Notes: a model not told the origin generated them from the letters alone. DNA of 64,000 nt from an uncultured Alphaproteobacteria bacterium (GCA_902826695.1 CADEFU010000002.1:124001-188000), one strand, 5' to 3'. Shown: positions 54,063 to 63,365, counted from the stretch's first letter. A program made the numbers and translations.

Positions 54063-54139
54063 ATTTTGTCGCGGCCTGCCGTGGCGGCGCGATCAGGCGA
54101 TCTTGCGCGCGGCGCAACTGACGCAACAGCAATGATGCT

Positions 54140-54721
54140 CTAGAGCGGCGGTTCGCCTTCGGCGGAGCGGCCGACGCGCTGCTTCGTGCGGGCGAGCTCC
54201 AGGTTCGGCCAGCCGTAGCCGATCTCGCGAAACGTCTTGCCCCACATTGGGTGTTCACGCTCGGCTGCAACCGTGCCGCCCATGGCTTCGTAGAAGAAGC
54301 GCGACGGGTTGTCGGCGAGCGCCCAAATGATCATGCCGTTGTAACCGCCCTTCGAGAATAGACGGAAGACAGAGGACAGCAACGCTTCACCGATGCCTTG
54401 ACCGGTCCAGCCGGGGGCGACGTAAAGCGTGTAGACTTCGCCCTCGAACGGCAGCGATTTTTCGCGTGTTGGGCCGGCGCTCACGATGCCGTAGATGTTC
54501 GACTTCGTGTCGGAGGCGACAAGTACGGGGTTGCGAAGGTTCGCGCTTTTGATCGTGCGGGTCCAGGTGCCGGCTTGGTCGGCCTTCGACATTCGCAACA
54601 GACCGGCGTCGGGCAGGATGCCGGCGTAGGTGTCGCGCCAGGAATCGACGTAAACGCTGGCAATGTCGGCCGCGTCGGTGGGCCGCGCCATGCGGATGCC
54701 GATGCGGACTGTCTCTTCCAT
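54140..54721 (-). CDS. GNAT-family N-acetyltransferase
   Basis: 193 residues from the ATG at 54721; an ATG at 54760 with GAGGGG close by would add 13. The GNAT fold is visible: N-terminal RIGIRMARPTDAADIASVYVDSWRDTYAGIL, then EVYTLYVAPGWTGQGIGEALL with the acetyl-CoA loop Q/RxxGxG/A as TGQGIGEA, then ALADNPSRFFYEAMGG. Substrate not predictable. It lies downstream of the VWA gene on the same strand, about 115 nt apart. Confidence 0.85.
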   Translation of the reverse strand: MEETVRIGIRMARPTDAADIASVYVDSWRDTYAGILPDAGLLRMSKADQAGTWTRTIKSANLRNPVLVASDTKSNIYGIVSAGPTREKSLPFEGEVYTLYVAPGWTGQGIGEALLSSVFRLFSKGGYNGMIIWALADNPSRFFYEAMGGTVAAEREHPMWGKTFREIGYGWPNLELARTKQRVGRSAEGEPPL

Positions 54722-54835
54722 TGCCACAACGCCTTCGCAAAGAAACGAGGGATGAAGCATTTCACCCCTCGTGTCACAGTGCAACCCTGCTTCGCTATAG
54801 CTTCGCAGGGCGCGGCCCGGCGTGGCGGGCTCGCT

Positions 54836-56437
54836 TTAGTAGGCGCCCATCGCGTCCATTGTTGCAGCGCCCGCGACGCCGTCGGAGTTCAGGTTCTTCG
54901 ACCGCTGATAGGCTTCGACCGCTTGTTTCACGTCGGCGTCGTACTTGCCGTCGACCGGTCCCTTGTAGACTCCCGCGTCTTTGAGGGCTTGCTGCAAGCG
55001 CTCAACCTCGATGCCTTTGTCGCCTTCTTGCAGCGAGTAGCCAGAGCGCTTGCCGCCTTTGGCTTGATACAGGCGCTGCTTGGAGGCTTTGAGGTAGGTT
55101 TTTTGCGCGTTTGCGTCGGCTGCGGCCCGGCTCATCTGCGTGTTCTCGACGTTGACCGCCTCGATCTTGCGGCGGATACGTTCGTCATTCAGCGTCGCGT
55201 TCTTTTCCTCGAGTTCCTTGGCGAGGGCGGTCATGTTCTTTTTCGCTTCGTCATGACGGCCGGCTTGGACGAGCTTTACCTGCTCTTCCTGGATCCGGTC
55301 GCTCTCGGCGAGAGCGGCTTGCGCTGATGCATCTTTGTTGCGTGCGCGGTTGACAGCGGCCTTGTCGGTCGTTGCGTTGACGGCAAGTTGCTGGCTGAAG
55401 CTCTTCGCTTCGCCGCCTTTCACGGTTTTGTAGTTCACGGTCACTTGGCCGAGATCGACTTGGCCAGACGACGGTGCGGCGACCTCCATGCGCAGCAGCA
55501 CGGAGCGCTTTTCACCGCCGAAGACGTCTTCCAACCCGCGCTTGGTTTCGCGCTTGCCTTTGGCGTCGTCGTAGCCGACGACCTCAACATTGCGAATGAC
55601 GGCCGTCCCGGAGAAGCGGATTTCCACGTCGCGGGCGACCGTGTCGAACAGAGAGCCGAGTTCTTCTTGGAACACGCGGGCCATCTGGGTCGGGTGTTCG
55701 ATGAAGTAGTAGCGGCCGCCGCCGTTCTCAGCGACGGCTTGCATCAGGTCTTCGTCGTAGTCGCGGCCGAGGCCCATGGCGGAGACGCGCACGCCGTCAT
55801 GTTTGGCGCCGCGCACGTAGCGGGAGATTTCCCCGCGGTCGGTGATGCCGACATTGGCCAGGCCGTCGGACATCAGGATGACACGGGTGATCGTGCCGTC
55901 ACCGCGGGCCGGGCCGTCAAGCGCGCTCTTGGCCTCGTCGACGCCGCGCATCATCCCGCCGGTTAGATTTGTCGAGCCGCGCGGATCTAAGCGGTCAATC
56001 ATGGCTTTGATCTCGCCCGTATTGCCGACGCGCCGCGCAGGCCACATCAGGGTGATCTGGTCGTCGTATTCGACGATCGAGATCGTGTCTCGGTTTCCCA
56101 AGCGGTCCACCGCGAGTTTTGCGGCCCGGCGGAGGTATTCGATCTTGCCCTCGTCTGCCATCGAACCCGAGCGGTCGAGCACGAGTGACAGATTTAGGGG
56201 CGGGCGTACTTTCGTTGCGCCGGGTTCCTCATCAAGGCCTTCGAAGTTGACGACGGCATAGACGACAGTCGTCCCGCCGCCGAGCACTGTCGGCTGATCG
56301 AGTTGGACGCCGGTGCGCAGCGGATCTTTCGCACTTGCAGGAAGTGCAGCGGCTGTGAGCATCGCCACACTGCACAAGGCGCCAGTGGCAGCGCGTCGGA
56401 ATACGTGAGCTAAATCAACAGGAATTCGATCCGGCAT
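54836..56437 (-). CDS. Secreted VWA-domain protein with C-terminal peptidoglycan-binding domain
   Basis: 533 residues. The signal peptide is about 1-36 (ALPASA-K). The von Willebrand A domain (about 80-265) has an intact MIDAS, DRSGSM (Asp88, Ser90, Ser92) with Thr in GSTNLTGGM and Asp in LMSDGLANVG. A beta domain and a long charged helical region (about 380-460, Glu/Lys/Ala-rich, coiled-coil-like) follow. Residues about 465-533 form a PG_binding_1 domain (LQEGDKGIEVERLQQALKDAG, then YDADVKQAVEAYQ). It is predicted to be periplasmic and wall-bound with a metal-dependent partner site. The ribosome site is GGGAGAG. It is divergent from prkA. Confidence 0.87.
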   Translation of the reverse strand: MPDRIPVDLAHVFRRAATGALCSVAMLTAAALPASAKDPLRTGVQLDQPTVLGGGTTVVYAVVNFEGLDEEPGATKVRPPLNLSLVLDRSGSMADEGKIEYLRRAAKLAVDRLGNRDTISIVEYDDQITLMWPARRVGNTGEIKAMIDRLDPRGSTNLTGGMMRGVDEAKSALDGPARGDGTITRVILMSDGLANVGITDRGEISRYVRGAKHDGVRVSAMGLGRDYDEDLMQAVAENGGGRYYFIEHPTQMARVFQEELGSLFDTVARDVEIRFSGTAVIRNVEVVGYDDAKGKRETKRGLEDVFGGEKRSVLLRMEVAAPSSGQVDLGQVTVNYKTVKGGEAKSFSQQLAVNATTDKAAVNRARNKDASAQAALAESDRIQEEQVKLVQAGRHDEAKKNMTALAKELEEKNATLNDERIRRKIEAVNVENTQMSRAAADANAQKTYLKASKQRLYQAKGGKRSGYSLQEGDKGIEVERLQQALKDAGVYKGPVDGKYDADVKQAVEAYQRSKNLNSDGVAGAATMDAMGAY

Positions 56438-56871
56438 GAAACTACTCTCCCTTAAGGGGTGTTTGCGGAATTTACCGCTGCGGGGCGGGTTAGCGGCCCA
56501 ACGTGATCAAGGAACCCAGTGACCTTGAAGCGGCACGAACATAAATCGCTTGCTGTGGCGCAAAGCGGCCCGGAATGCGGCGGGATTGCGACGTTTGATG
56601 CGGCCAATCGGACACGGCGAGTCGCAACGATGTTGCGTACAGGAGAAAACCCTGGGCTGTGGTTGCCCAAGCTGTACACTTGTTCATTGGCAAATCACTC
56701 GTGCGCGAAAACCGTTGAATAATGCGGGGTTTACGTTTGCTTTAGAGGATCGCGTCACTATTTTTCCAAATTGTAATGTTGGGCTTTTGTCCAACGCCGT
56801 CTCGACGCCACCGCAGACGTTTGGGCGGAAGTGCAGTTAAGGTGCGAAACAGCGAGATAGGCGTTTAGCTC
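56438..56871. other. 434-bp intergenic region upstream of prkA
   Basis: Divergent control region between the VWA gene and prkA. It is less GC-rich than its surroundings, especially 56730-56800. Small frames inside it (for example 56519-56722) have no ribosome site or recognisable sequence. A short inverted repeat, GTTGG then CCAAC around a GCTTTTGT loop, lies near 56782-56800. I tried to fit sigma70 and EcfG-type (GGAAC...GTT) promoters to it and found no convincing match. Confidence 0.5.
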
Positions 56872-58818
56872 ATGAGCAACTCCCTGGATGTCTTCGACGC
56901 GTTCTCCCGTGCCTATGCGCGCGAGAAGTTCGAATCGATGTCTTTGCGCGACTACCTGCTTGCAGCCCGCGACAATCCGATGATGTACGCGACGCCGGCG
57001 GAACGCATGATCGCTGCGATCGGCGAACCGGAACTTGTCGATACATCGCGGGATTCAAGGCTCTCGCGGATGTTCTTCAACCGCACGATCAAGATGTATC
57101 GCGCGTTTGATGGCTTCTTCGGGATGGAAGATACGATCGAGCGTATCGTGGGCTACTTCAAGCACGCGGCGCAGGGTTTGGAAGAGCGGCGGCAGATCCT
57201 TTATCTGCTGGGGCCCGTTGGTGGCGGTAAGTCGTCCTTGGCCGAGCGGCTTAAAGATTTGATGGAAGCAAAGCCCATCTACGTGCTCAAGGCCGGGGAC
57301 ATGATCAGCCCGGTGTTCGAGTCGCCGCTGGGGCTCTTCCGGACGCCGGAACTGGCCGATCTGCTGCAGGACCGCTATGGGATCGACAAGCACCGGCTGA
57401 CCGGGATCATGAGCCCGTGGGCGGTGAAGCGGCTTGACGAGTTCAACGGCGATATTTCGAAGTTCGAGGTGGCAAAGCTAATGCCCTCGAAGCTGCGTCA
57501 GATCGCGGTCGCGAAAACCGAACCGGGCGACGAGAACAACCAGGATATCTCGGCGCTGACGGGCAAGGTCGATATTCGCAAGCTTGAGCGTTTCAGCCAA
57601 AACGACGCCGACGCTTACTCGTTCTCCGGCGGTTTGTGCCATGCGAACCAGGGCCTGCTCGAGTTCGTCGAAATGTTCAAGGCGCCGATCAAGGTGCTGC
57701 ACCCGCTGCTGACGGCGACGCAGGAAGGAAACTATATCGGCACTGAAACGCTCGGACCGATCCCGTTTCAGGGCATCATCCTCGCGCACTCGAACGAATC
57801 CGAATGGACGCAGTTCAAGGCGAACAAGAGTAACGAAGCGTTCCTTGACCGTATCTGCGTGGTGACGGTGCCGTACTGCCTGCGCGTGAGCGAGGAAGTG
57901 GCGATTTACAAGAAGCTTCTCAAGGGTTCGGAGCTCGGCAACTCGCCATGCGCGCCCGAGACGCTTGAGATGCTGGCGAAGTTCTGCGTGTTGACGCGGT
58001 TGAAGGAACACGAGAACTCGAACTTGTTCTCGAAGCTGCGCGTTTATGACGGCGAGAAACTGAAGGATACCGATCCGAAGGCGAAGACGCTGCAGGAGTA
58101 CAAGGACGCGGCCGGCGTTGACGAAGGAATGAACGGGATATCGACGCGCTTTGCGTACAAAGTGTTGTCGGAGACGTTCAACTACGACACGAACGAAGTG
58201 ACCGCCGATCCGGTGCACCTCATGTATGTGCTTGAGCAGGCGCTCAAGCGCGAGCAGTACGCGGAGGATACGGAGAAGCGGTATCTGGAATTCATCAAGG
58301 CCGATCTGGCGCCGCGCTATGCGGAGTTCATCGGTAAGGAAATCCAGAAGGCCTATCTCGAGTCCTATAGCGAGTACGGGCAGAATTTGTTCGATCGCTA
58401 CATCTCGTATGCCGATTCGTGGATCGAAGATCAGGACTTCAAGGATACCGACACCGGTCAGATGCTCGACCGCAACAGCTTGGACAACGAGCTGTCGAAG
58501 ATCGAAAAGCCGGCCGGCATCGCCAATCCGAAGGACTTCCGCAACGAGGTCGTCAAGTTCGCGCTGCGTCATCGGGCGGCGAACGACGGCAAGAACCCGG
58601 CGTGGACGTCGTACGAGAAGATCCGCAACGTCATCGAGAAGCGGATGTTCAGCCAGGTCGAGGACTTGCTGCCGGTGATTTCGTTCGAGTCCAAGAAGGA
58701 CTCCGATACGCAGTCCAAGCACAACGAATTCGTCAAGCGTATGCTCGCGCGGCACTACACTGCTCGGCAGGTTCGCCGGTTGGTCGAGTGGTATATGCGC
58801 GTGAACAAAGCGGGGTAG
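56872..58818 (+). CDS. prkA: PrkA-family serine protein kinase (YeaG)
   Basis: 648 residues, standard length. The N-terminal AAA+ domain has Walker A GPVGGGKSS (114-122) and conserved blocks such as YVLKAGDMISPVFESPLGLF and VEMFKAPIKVLHPLLTATQEGNY. The C-terminal PrkA kinase-like domain follows (about 390-640). Known role in enterobacteria and Bacillus: stress and sporulation kinase acting with YeaH and SpoVR/YcgB. It is cytoplasmic. It is the first gene of a four-gene unit with yeaH 31 nt downstream. Confidence 0.95.
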   Translation: MSNSLDVFDAFSRAYAREKFESMSLRDYLLAARDNPMMYATPAERMIAAIGEPELVDTSRDSRLSRMFFNRTIKMYRAFDGFFGMEDTIERIVGYFKHAAQGLEERRQILYLLGPVGGGKSSLAERLKDLMEAKPIYVLKAGDMISPVFESPLGLFRTPELADLLQDRYGIDKHRLTGIMSPWAVKRLDEFNGDISKFEVAKLMPSKLRQIAVAKTEPGDENNQDISALTGKVDIRKLERFSQNDADAYSFSGGLCHANQGLLEFVEMFKAPIKVLHPLLTATQEGNYIGTETLGPIPFQGIILAHSNESEWTQFKANKSNEAFLDRICVVTVPYCLRVSEEVAIYKKLLKGSELGNSPCAPETLEMLAKFCVLTRLKEHENSNLFSKLRVYDGEKLKDTDPKAKTLQEYKDAAGVDEGMNGISTRFAYKVLSETFNYDTNEVTADPVHLMYVLEQALKREQYAEDTEKRYLEFIKADLAPRYAEFIGKEIQKAYLESYSEYGQNLFDRYISYADSWIEDQDFKDTDTGQMLDRNSLDNELSKIEKPAGIANPKDFRNEVVKFALRHRAANDGKNPAWTSYEKIRNVIEKRMFSQVEDLLPVISFESKKDSDTQSKHNEFVKRMLARHYTARQVRRLVEWYMRVNKAG

Positions 58819-58849
58819 GGCGCCGTTGCGCTCTCCCCGGCGGTAGCTC

Positions 58850-60178
58850 ATGACGAACTTCATCGACCGTCGCCTCAATCCGAAAGGCAAGAGCCTTGCC
58901 AACCGGCAGCGCTTTATCCGCCGTGCGCGAGGCGAGATCAAAGAGGCGGTGCAGAAGTCGCTGAAGGACCGCACCGTGTCGGACTTCGCGAAGGATCAGA
59001 AAATCTCGATCCCGACGAAGAGCACGAAGGAGCCGCGTTTCCGGCATGATCCAACGGTGGGCGGCGAGCATGAGCGTGTGCTGCCCGGCAACAAGGACTT
59101 CATCGAAGGCGATCAGATCAAGAAACCGCGCCAGGGCGAGGGCCAGGGCCGCGGCAAGGACGCGGCGCAGGGCGGGGAGGCCGAGGACGATTTCTCGTTC
59201 ACGCTGAGCCAGGATGAGATTCTCGACATCTTCTTTGAGGATCTGGAGCTTCCGAACCTCGTCAAAACGTCGCTGAAAGAGGTCAAGGTTCTGTCGTGGC
59301 GGCGCGCAGGGCTGCGCACGTCCGGTTCGCCGAACCAGGTCAACCTCGTGCGCACGATGCGCAACTCGTTCGGGCGCCGTCTTGCGATGCGCCGGCCGAA
59401 GGAAGACGAGATCGAGGTTTTGCGCGAGAAGCTGTTGATGCTTCGCCGCGACGCAGGGTCGGACACCGACCCTGAGAAGAAACAACACATCCTCGAACTC
59501 GAAGAAGAAATCGCGAAGATGGAGTACCGGCGCAAGTGGGTGCCGTTCCTCGATCCGGTCGATGTGCGGTTCAACGCTTTCGTGCATGAGCCGGTGCCGA
59601 CGAGCCGGGCGGTGATGTTCTGTCTGATGGACGTGTCGGGTTCGATGGGCGAGCGGGAGAAGGATCTCGCGAAGCGCTTTTTCATGCTGCTGCATCTGTT
59701 CTTGAAGCGCCGGTATGAACGGCTCGACATCGTGTTCATCCGCCATACGCACGATGCGCAGGAAGTGGACGAACATACGTTCTTCTACTCAAGGCAATCG
59801 GGCGGCACGATCGTCTCCACAGCGCTTGAGGAGATGCAGAAGATCGTGCACGAGCGCTATGCGACCGGCGAATGGAACATTTATGCGGCGCAGGCATCGG
59901 ACGGTTACACGCAGACTGGCGATGCGTCGCGCTGCGTGGATCTGCTCAATCAAGAGCTGATGCCGATGTGCCAGTACTACGCCTATATCGAGATTCTGGA
60001 CGAGCGCGAGATGGAAGTGTTCTCGAGCGAGGAGTCGGGGGCGGAGTTGTGGCGCGCCTATCGCACGGTGGCGAAGGACTGGAAAAACTTCGCGACCAAG
60101 CGCATCGCGAAACCGCAAGACATTTTCCCGGTGTTCCGCGAACTCTTCGCCAAGGATGGCGCGGAGGCGAAAGCGTGA
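58850..60178 (+). CDS. yeaH: YeaH/YhbH family protein (DUF444)
   Basis: 442 residues. The basic N-terminus FIDRRLNPKGKSLANRQRFIRRARGEI and the charged linker rich in Gly, Gln and Asp/Glu (about 80-115) are typical. A VWA-like domain carries the MIDAS sequence DVSGSMGE (Asp261, Ser263, Ser265), followed by RHTHDAQEVDEHTFFYSRQSGGT. It is a partner of PrkA in stress response; biochemical role unclear. Its stop overlaps the next gene's GTG by 3 nt, so the hydrolase is translationally coupled. Confidence 0.94.
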   Translation: MTNFIDRRLNPKGKSLANRQRFIRRARGEIKEAVQKSLKDRTVSDFAKDQKISIPTKSTKEPRFRHDPTVGGEHERVLPGNKDFIEGDQIKKPRQGEGQGRGKDAAQGGEAEDDFSFTLSQDEILDIFFEDLELPNLVKTSLKEVKVLSWRRAGLRTSGSPNQVNLVRTMRNSFGRRLAMRRPKEDEIEVLREKLLMLRRDAGSDTDPEKKQHILELEEEIAKMEYRRKWVPFLDPVDVRFNAFVHEPVPTSRAVMFCLMDVSGSMGEREKDLAKRFFMLLHLFLKRRYERLDIVFIRHTHDAQEVDEHTFFYSRQSGGTIVSTALEEMQKIVHERYATGEWNIYAAQASDGYTQTGDASRCVDLLNQELMPMCQYYAYIEILDEREMEVFSSEESGAELWRAYRTVAKDWKNFATKRIAKPQDIFPVFRELFAKDGAEAKA

Positions 60179-61146
60179 ATATCGCGGGCGCACGCGTTTG
60201 GGGCCGGTTCTTGACCTGGCTCGATCACCAAGATGCGCCGGAAGCGTATGCGCGGTTGAAGCGGGCGCCATACGGGTTCGAGGCGACTGGGCGTCTGGCG
60301 CCGTTCTTTTCCAAGGGTCGGTTGGACACGGAGCGGGCCGAGGCTGCATTTGCGCGGGTTGCCCATCGCATCCGTGCTTCGCGGATCTTGTTCGTGCCGG
60401 CGGTATTGAGCGGGATCGCATTGAAGGCGAGCCGGCTTCGCCTTGTCGAGTATCTGACCCATCAGGTGCGGCAACTCAAAGACGACGGGTTTGACGCCGA
60501 AATTGCCGACATCGACACGGGCGCTAGTGTTGCCGCGAATGGTGCGCGGCTGGCGGAGATTCTGGCGCGGCATCACTGCCCGACCTGGATCGTGACTCAT
60601 TCCAAGGGCGGGCTCGATACGCTGGAGGCGCTGGTCGCGCATCCGGATGTGCGCCGGTTCGTGGATGGGTGGATCGCTTTTCAAGCGCCGTTTCAGGGCT
60701 CCCCGATTGCGGACGTTGCCTGCACTGCGCCGAAAGCGCGGCGGATAGAAACGGCGGCGCTGAAATTGCTTGGGGCCGACCCGCATGCGATCTTCGATCT
60801 GACCACCACGGCGCGGGTACGCTATCTCGACCAAAACGCCAGCGAGATCGCGCAGCTGGTGGCCGAGATTCCTGTCATGTGCGTCGGTACCGCAGCCCGG
60901 AAGGGGCTCATGCCCGCGTGGCCTACGGTCAAGTGGATGGAAGATCGCGGCTTGCGCAATGACGGGCTCGTGCCGGTGGCGTCCACGATCCTGGCCGGGG
61001 CGCACTATGTTCTGTTGGACGGCATGGGGCATGGGGATGTTGCGACGAACCACGTGTTTTCCAGGCGCAAGTACGAGCAAATCGATTTGCTGAAAGCGCT
61101 GTTCGCGCTCATGTTGGAGCGGCAAGCGAGTCGAGTTGCAGCATGA
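60175..61146 (+). CDS. Alpha/beta-hydrolase-like protein inside the prkA-yeaH-spoVR operon
   Basis: 323 residues from a GTG overlapping the yeaH stop (GTGA); the frame extends far back into yeaH but that part is rejected. A strand ending WIVTHSKGGLDTLEAL holds the nucleophile elbow with Ser143 (T-H-S-K-G). NDGLVPVAS (Asp263) resembles the acid/metal loop of bacterial lipases, and His286 in GMGHGDV is the likely catalytic His. No signal peptide is seen. It resembles triacylglycerol-lipase-like esterases in layout only. Its ATGA overlap with spoVR means all four genes are coupled. Function unknown; a role in the PrkA/SpoVR pathway is inference from position. Confidence 0.75.
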   Translation: MNIAGARVWGRFLTWLDHQDAPEAYARLKRAPYGFEATGRLAPFFSKGRLDTERAEAAFARVAHRIRASRILFVPAVLSGIALKASRLRLVEYLTHQVRQLKDDGFDAEIADIDTGASVAANGARLAEILARHHCPTWIVTHSKGGLDTLEALVAHPDVRRFVDGWIAFQAPFQGSPIADVACTAPKARRIETAALKLLGADPHAIFDLTTTARVRYLDQNASEIAQLVAEIPVMCVGTAARKGLMPAWPTVKWMEDRGLRNDGLVPVASTILAGAHYVLLDGMGHGDVATNHVFSRRKYEQIDLLKALFALMLERQASRVAA

Positions 61147-62636
61147 GCGAGCTACTGTTCACGGGCGGCGAGTGGGATTTTGCGCTGCTGAAGCGCGTGT
61201 TCGCGGCGATCGAAGACGTCGGGCTCAACGACTTGAAGCTCGACGTTTATCCGAACCAGATCGAGATCATCGCCTCAGAGCAGATGCTTGATGCGTATTC
61301 CGCGCACGGCATGCCGTTGATGTACCACCATTGGTCGTTCGGCAAGATCTTCGCGCGCGAAGAGACGATGTACCAAAAAGGCTACTCGGGGCTCGCTTAC
61401 GAGATCGTCATCAACTCGAACCCGTGCATAGCCTATCTCATGGAAGAGAATACCATGACGATGCAGGCGTTGGTCATGGCGCATGCGTGCTTCGGACACA
61501 ATCACTTCTTCAAGAACAACTATCTGTTCCGGCAGTGGACGAATGCGGAGGCGATCCTCGACTATCTAGCGTTTGCGAAGAAATACATCGCCGCGTGCGA
61601 GGAGAAGTATGGGGTTGAGCAGGTAGAGGCCGTGCTCGACTCAGCGCATGCGATTATGGAACAGGGCGTGTTCCGTTATCGCCGGCCGCCGCGCCCGTCG
61701 CAGGCGCAGCGTGAGGAGCGGCTGCGCAAGCGGCAGAAATACGAAGAAGAGAGCTTCAACGATCTGTGGCGAACGCTGCCGGGAACAGCGCGCGATATGA
61801 GCGCGGATTTGGCGGCGGTGGACGAAGGCGAGGTTGTCGGGTCGCAGGCGGCAATGAACCTGCCGGAAGAGAATTTGATCTACTTCCTCGAGAAGCATTC
61901 GCCGGTGATGAAGAACTGGCAGCGCGAGATTCTGCGCATCGTGCGCAACGTTGCGCAGTACTTCTACCCGCAGATGCAGACGAAGGTGATGAACGAAGGC
62001 TGCGCCACATTCGTACATCACTACATCATGAACGCGCTCTACGACCGCGGGCAGATCAGCGAAGGGTCGATCCTTGAGTTCCTGCATTCGCATTCGAGCG
62101 TGGTGATGCAGCCGGGGTTCGACGACTCGCGCTACTACGGGATCAATCCGTACGCGCTTGGGTTTGCGATGATGTCGGACATCAAGCGCATGTCGGAGGA
62201 TCCGACGCCGGAGGATCGCGATTGGTTCCCGGATGTCGCGGGCAAGGGCAATTGGCGCGACGTGCTAAAGCATGCGTGGGCGAATTATCGCGACGAAAGC
62301 TTCATTCAGCAGTTCTTGAGCCCAAAGGTGATGCGGGATCTGAAGTTGTTTGCGGTGCGCGATAAAACGGAAGATCCGGTTTATACGGTGGCGGCGATCC
62401 ACAACGAGGCCGGTTACCGCAAGCTGCGGACGTCATTGGCGCGGCTCTACGATCTGGCCACGCATCAGCCGGACATTCAGGTTGTCGGCGCAAATCTCGC
62501 GGGCGATCGGACGCTGACGTTGCGTCACAACCGTCACCGCGGCATTCCGCTGGCGCAGAATACGAAGGACGCGGTGCTCAAGCACATCCGTAGGCTTTGG
62601 GGCTACAATGTAGTGCTTGAGGAACCCGAAGGTTAG
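61143..62636 (+). CDS. spoVR: SpoVR family protein (YcgB)
   Basis: 497 residues. Conserved family blocks are GLNDLKLDVYPNQIEIIASEQMLDAYS, MPLMYHHWSFGK, INSNPCIAYLMEENTMTMQ, ACFGHNHFFKNNYLF and MNEGCATFVHHYIMN, then HNRHRGIPL near the end. It is cytoplasmic, and the molecular function of the family is unknown. In Bacillus it affects cortex formation; in other bacteria it is expressed with PrkA and YeaH under stress. The start overlaps the hydrolase stop (ATGA). The stop shares TTAG with a convergent small gene. Confidence 0.94.
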   Translation: MSELLFTGGEWDFALLKRVFAAIEDVGLNDLKLDVYPNQIEIIASEQMLDAYSAHGMPLMYHHWSFGKIFAREETMYQKGYSGLAYEIVINSNPCIAYLMEENTMTMQALVMAHACFGHNHFFKNNYLFRQWTNAEAILDYLAFAKKYIAACEEKYGVEQVEAVLDSAHAIMEQGVFRYRRPPRPSQAQREERLRKRQKYEEESFNDLWRTLPGTARDMSADLAAVDEGEVVGSQAAMNLPEENLIYFLEKHSPVMKNWQREILRIVRNVAQYFYPQMQTKVMNEGCATFVHHYIMNALYDRGQISEGSILEFLHSHSSVVMQPGFDDSRYYGINPYALGFAMMSDIKRMSEDPTPEDRDWFPDVAGKGNWRDVLKHAWANYRDESFIQQFLSPKVMRDLKLFAVRDKTEDPVYTVAAIHNEAGYRKLRTSLARLYDLATHQPDIQVVGANLAGDRTLTLRHNRHRGIPLAQNTKDAVLKHIRRLWGYNVVLEEPEG

Positions 62637-62785
62637 CGTTCGCCGTTCGGCGTCACCACAATCTTGTAGACGTATTCGGGCGTCGTCAGACCGGTGGTCT
62701 GTTGAACGTAGTATTCAAGCCCGACAACGATCACGATTCCCGCGAGCAGGGACCACGCAATCCAATCGCGATAGTAAGTGCGCAT
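62633..62785 (-). CDS. 50-residue single-helix membrane protein
   Basis: From the ATG at 62785, preceded by a perfect AAGGAG at 7-8 nt; a longer frame to 62854 lacks any such site. The sequence has a short charged N-terminus (MRTYYRDW), one membrane helix (about 9-26, IAWSLLAGIVIVVGLEYYV) and a polar tail ending TPNGER. Probably an inner-membrane microprotein. I recognise no family. It converges on spoVR with a 4-nt overlap at the stops. Confidence 0.65.
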   Translation of the reverse strand: MRTYYRDWIAWSLLAGIVIVVGLEYYVQQTTGLTTPEYVYKIVVTPNGER

Positions 62786-62921
62786 AGTGGTTTCTCCTTG
62801 AGTGCGAGTGCATCGGTACGCAAACCAAAGTCGAGAAACCCGATGTGTGAGCATCCTACGCTTGCTGCGGGTTTGCGCAAGCGCGACAGACGCTAGCGCT
62901 TCGCAGGTGCAATGCGATGCT

Positions 62922-63365
62922 TCAAACTTCGCGCGGCCGGATCAGAAAATGGCCGTGCAGCGCGGCGATAGGGCGGGTGTGCTCGTCCTGCCATGCCTCT
63001 GCGCGCACGTTGCATACACGCCGGCCGTGTTTCGTCACGATCGCGCGAGCGTACGTGTCCACCGGTTTGCCGGAGCGCAGGTAGTCGATGCCGATGTCCA
63101 CGGGCTTCGGCAGGTCCTCGGTTTCGACCTCGAGCATCAGCTGGATGACTGCGGTCACTTCAAGAAACGCTCCTACGACGCCGCCGTGCAACGCAGGGAG
63201 AACGGGATTGCCAATCAGCTTCTGGCTGAAGCGTAAGATGGTGGTGAGCTCAGTGCCTTTGCGGTCAGTCTCGATGCCGAGGAATTTGCAGTAGGGGATC
63301 GCGTCCACCAATTGCTGCAGATCCGGCTTCTTGCCTTCGGCGGTGGCGCGGCGGATGACGTCCAT
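62922..63365 (-). CDS. PaaI-type hotdog thioesterase (second of tandem pair)
   Basis: 147 residues from the ATG at 63365, which overlaps the upstream thioesterase stop by one base (TGATG). The hotdog signature HGGVVGAFLEVTAVIQL (active-site His-Gly-Gly region with acidic residue) is followed by DIGIDYLRSG and the C-terminal strands. It hydrolyses acyl-CoA thioesters by family. It is paralogous to the gene at 63365-63835 and co-translated with it; the pair may form a heteromer or act on different acyl chains. Confidence 0.87.
   Translation of the reverse strand: MDVIRRATAEGKKPDLQQLVDAIPYCKFLGIETDRKGTELTTILRFSQKLIGNPVLPALHGGVVGAFLEVTAVIQLMLEVETEDLPKPVDIGIDYLRSGKPVDTYARAIVTKHGRRVCNVRAEAWQDEHTRPIAALHGHFLIRPREV

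Noticed and set aside
57478-58974. A 498-codon open frame antisense to prkA
   Set aside because: Lies fully against a clearly coding PrkA frame. Composition and lack of a ribosome site mark it as a codon-bias shadow.
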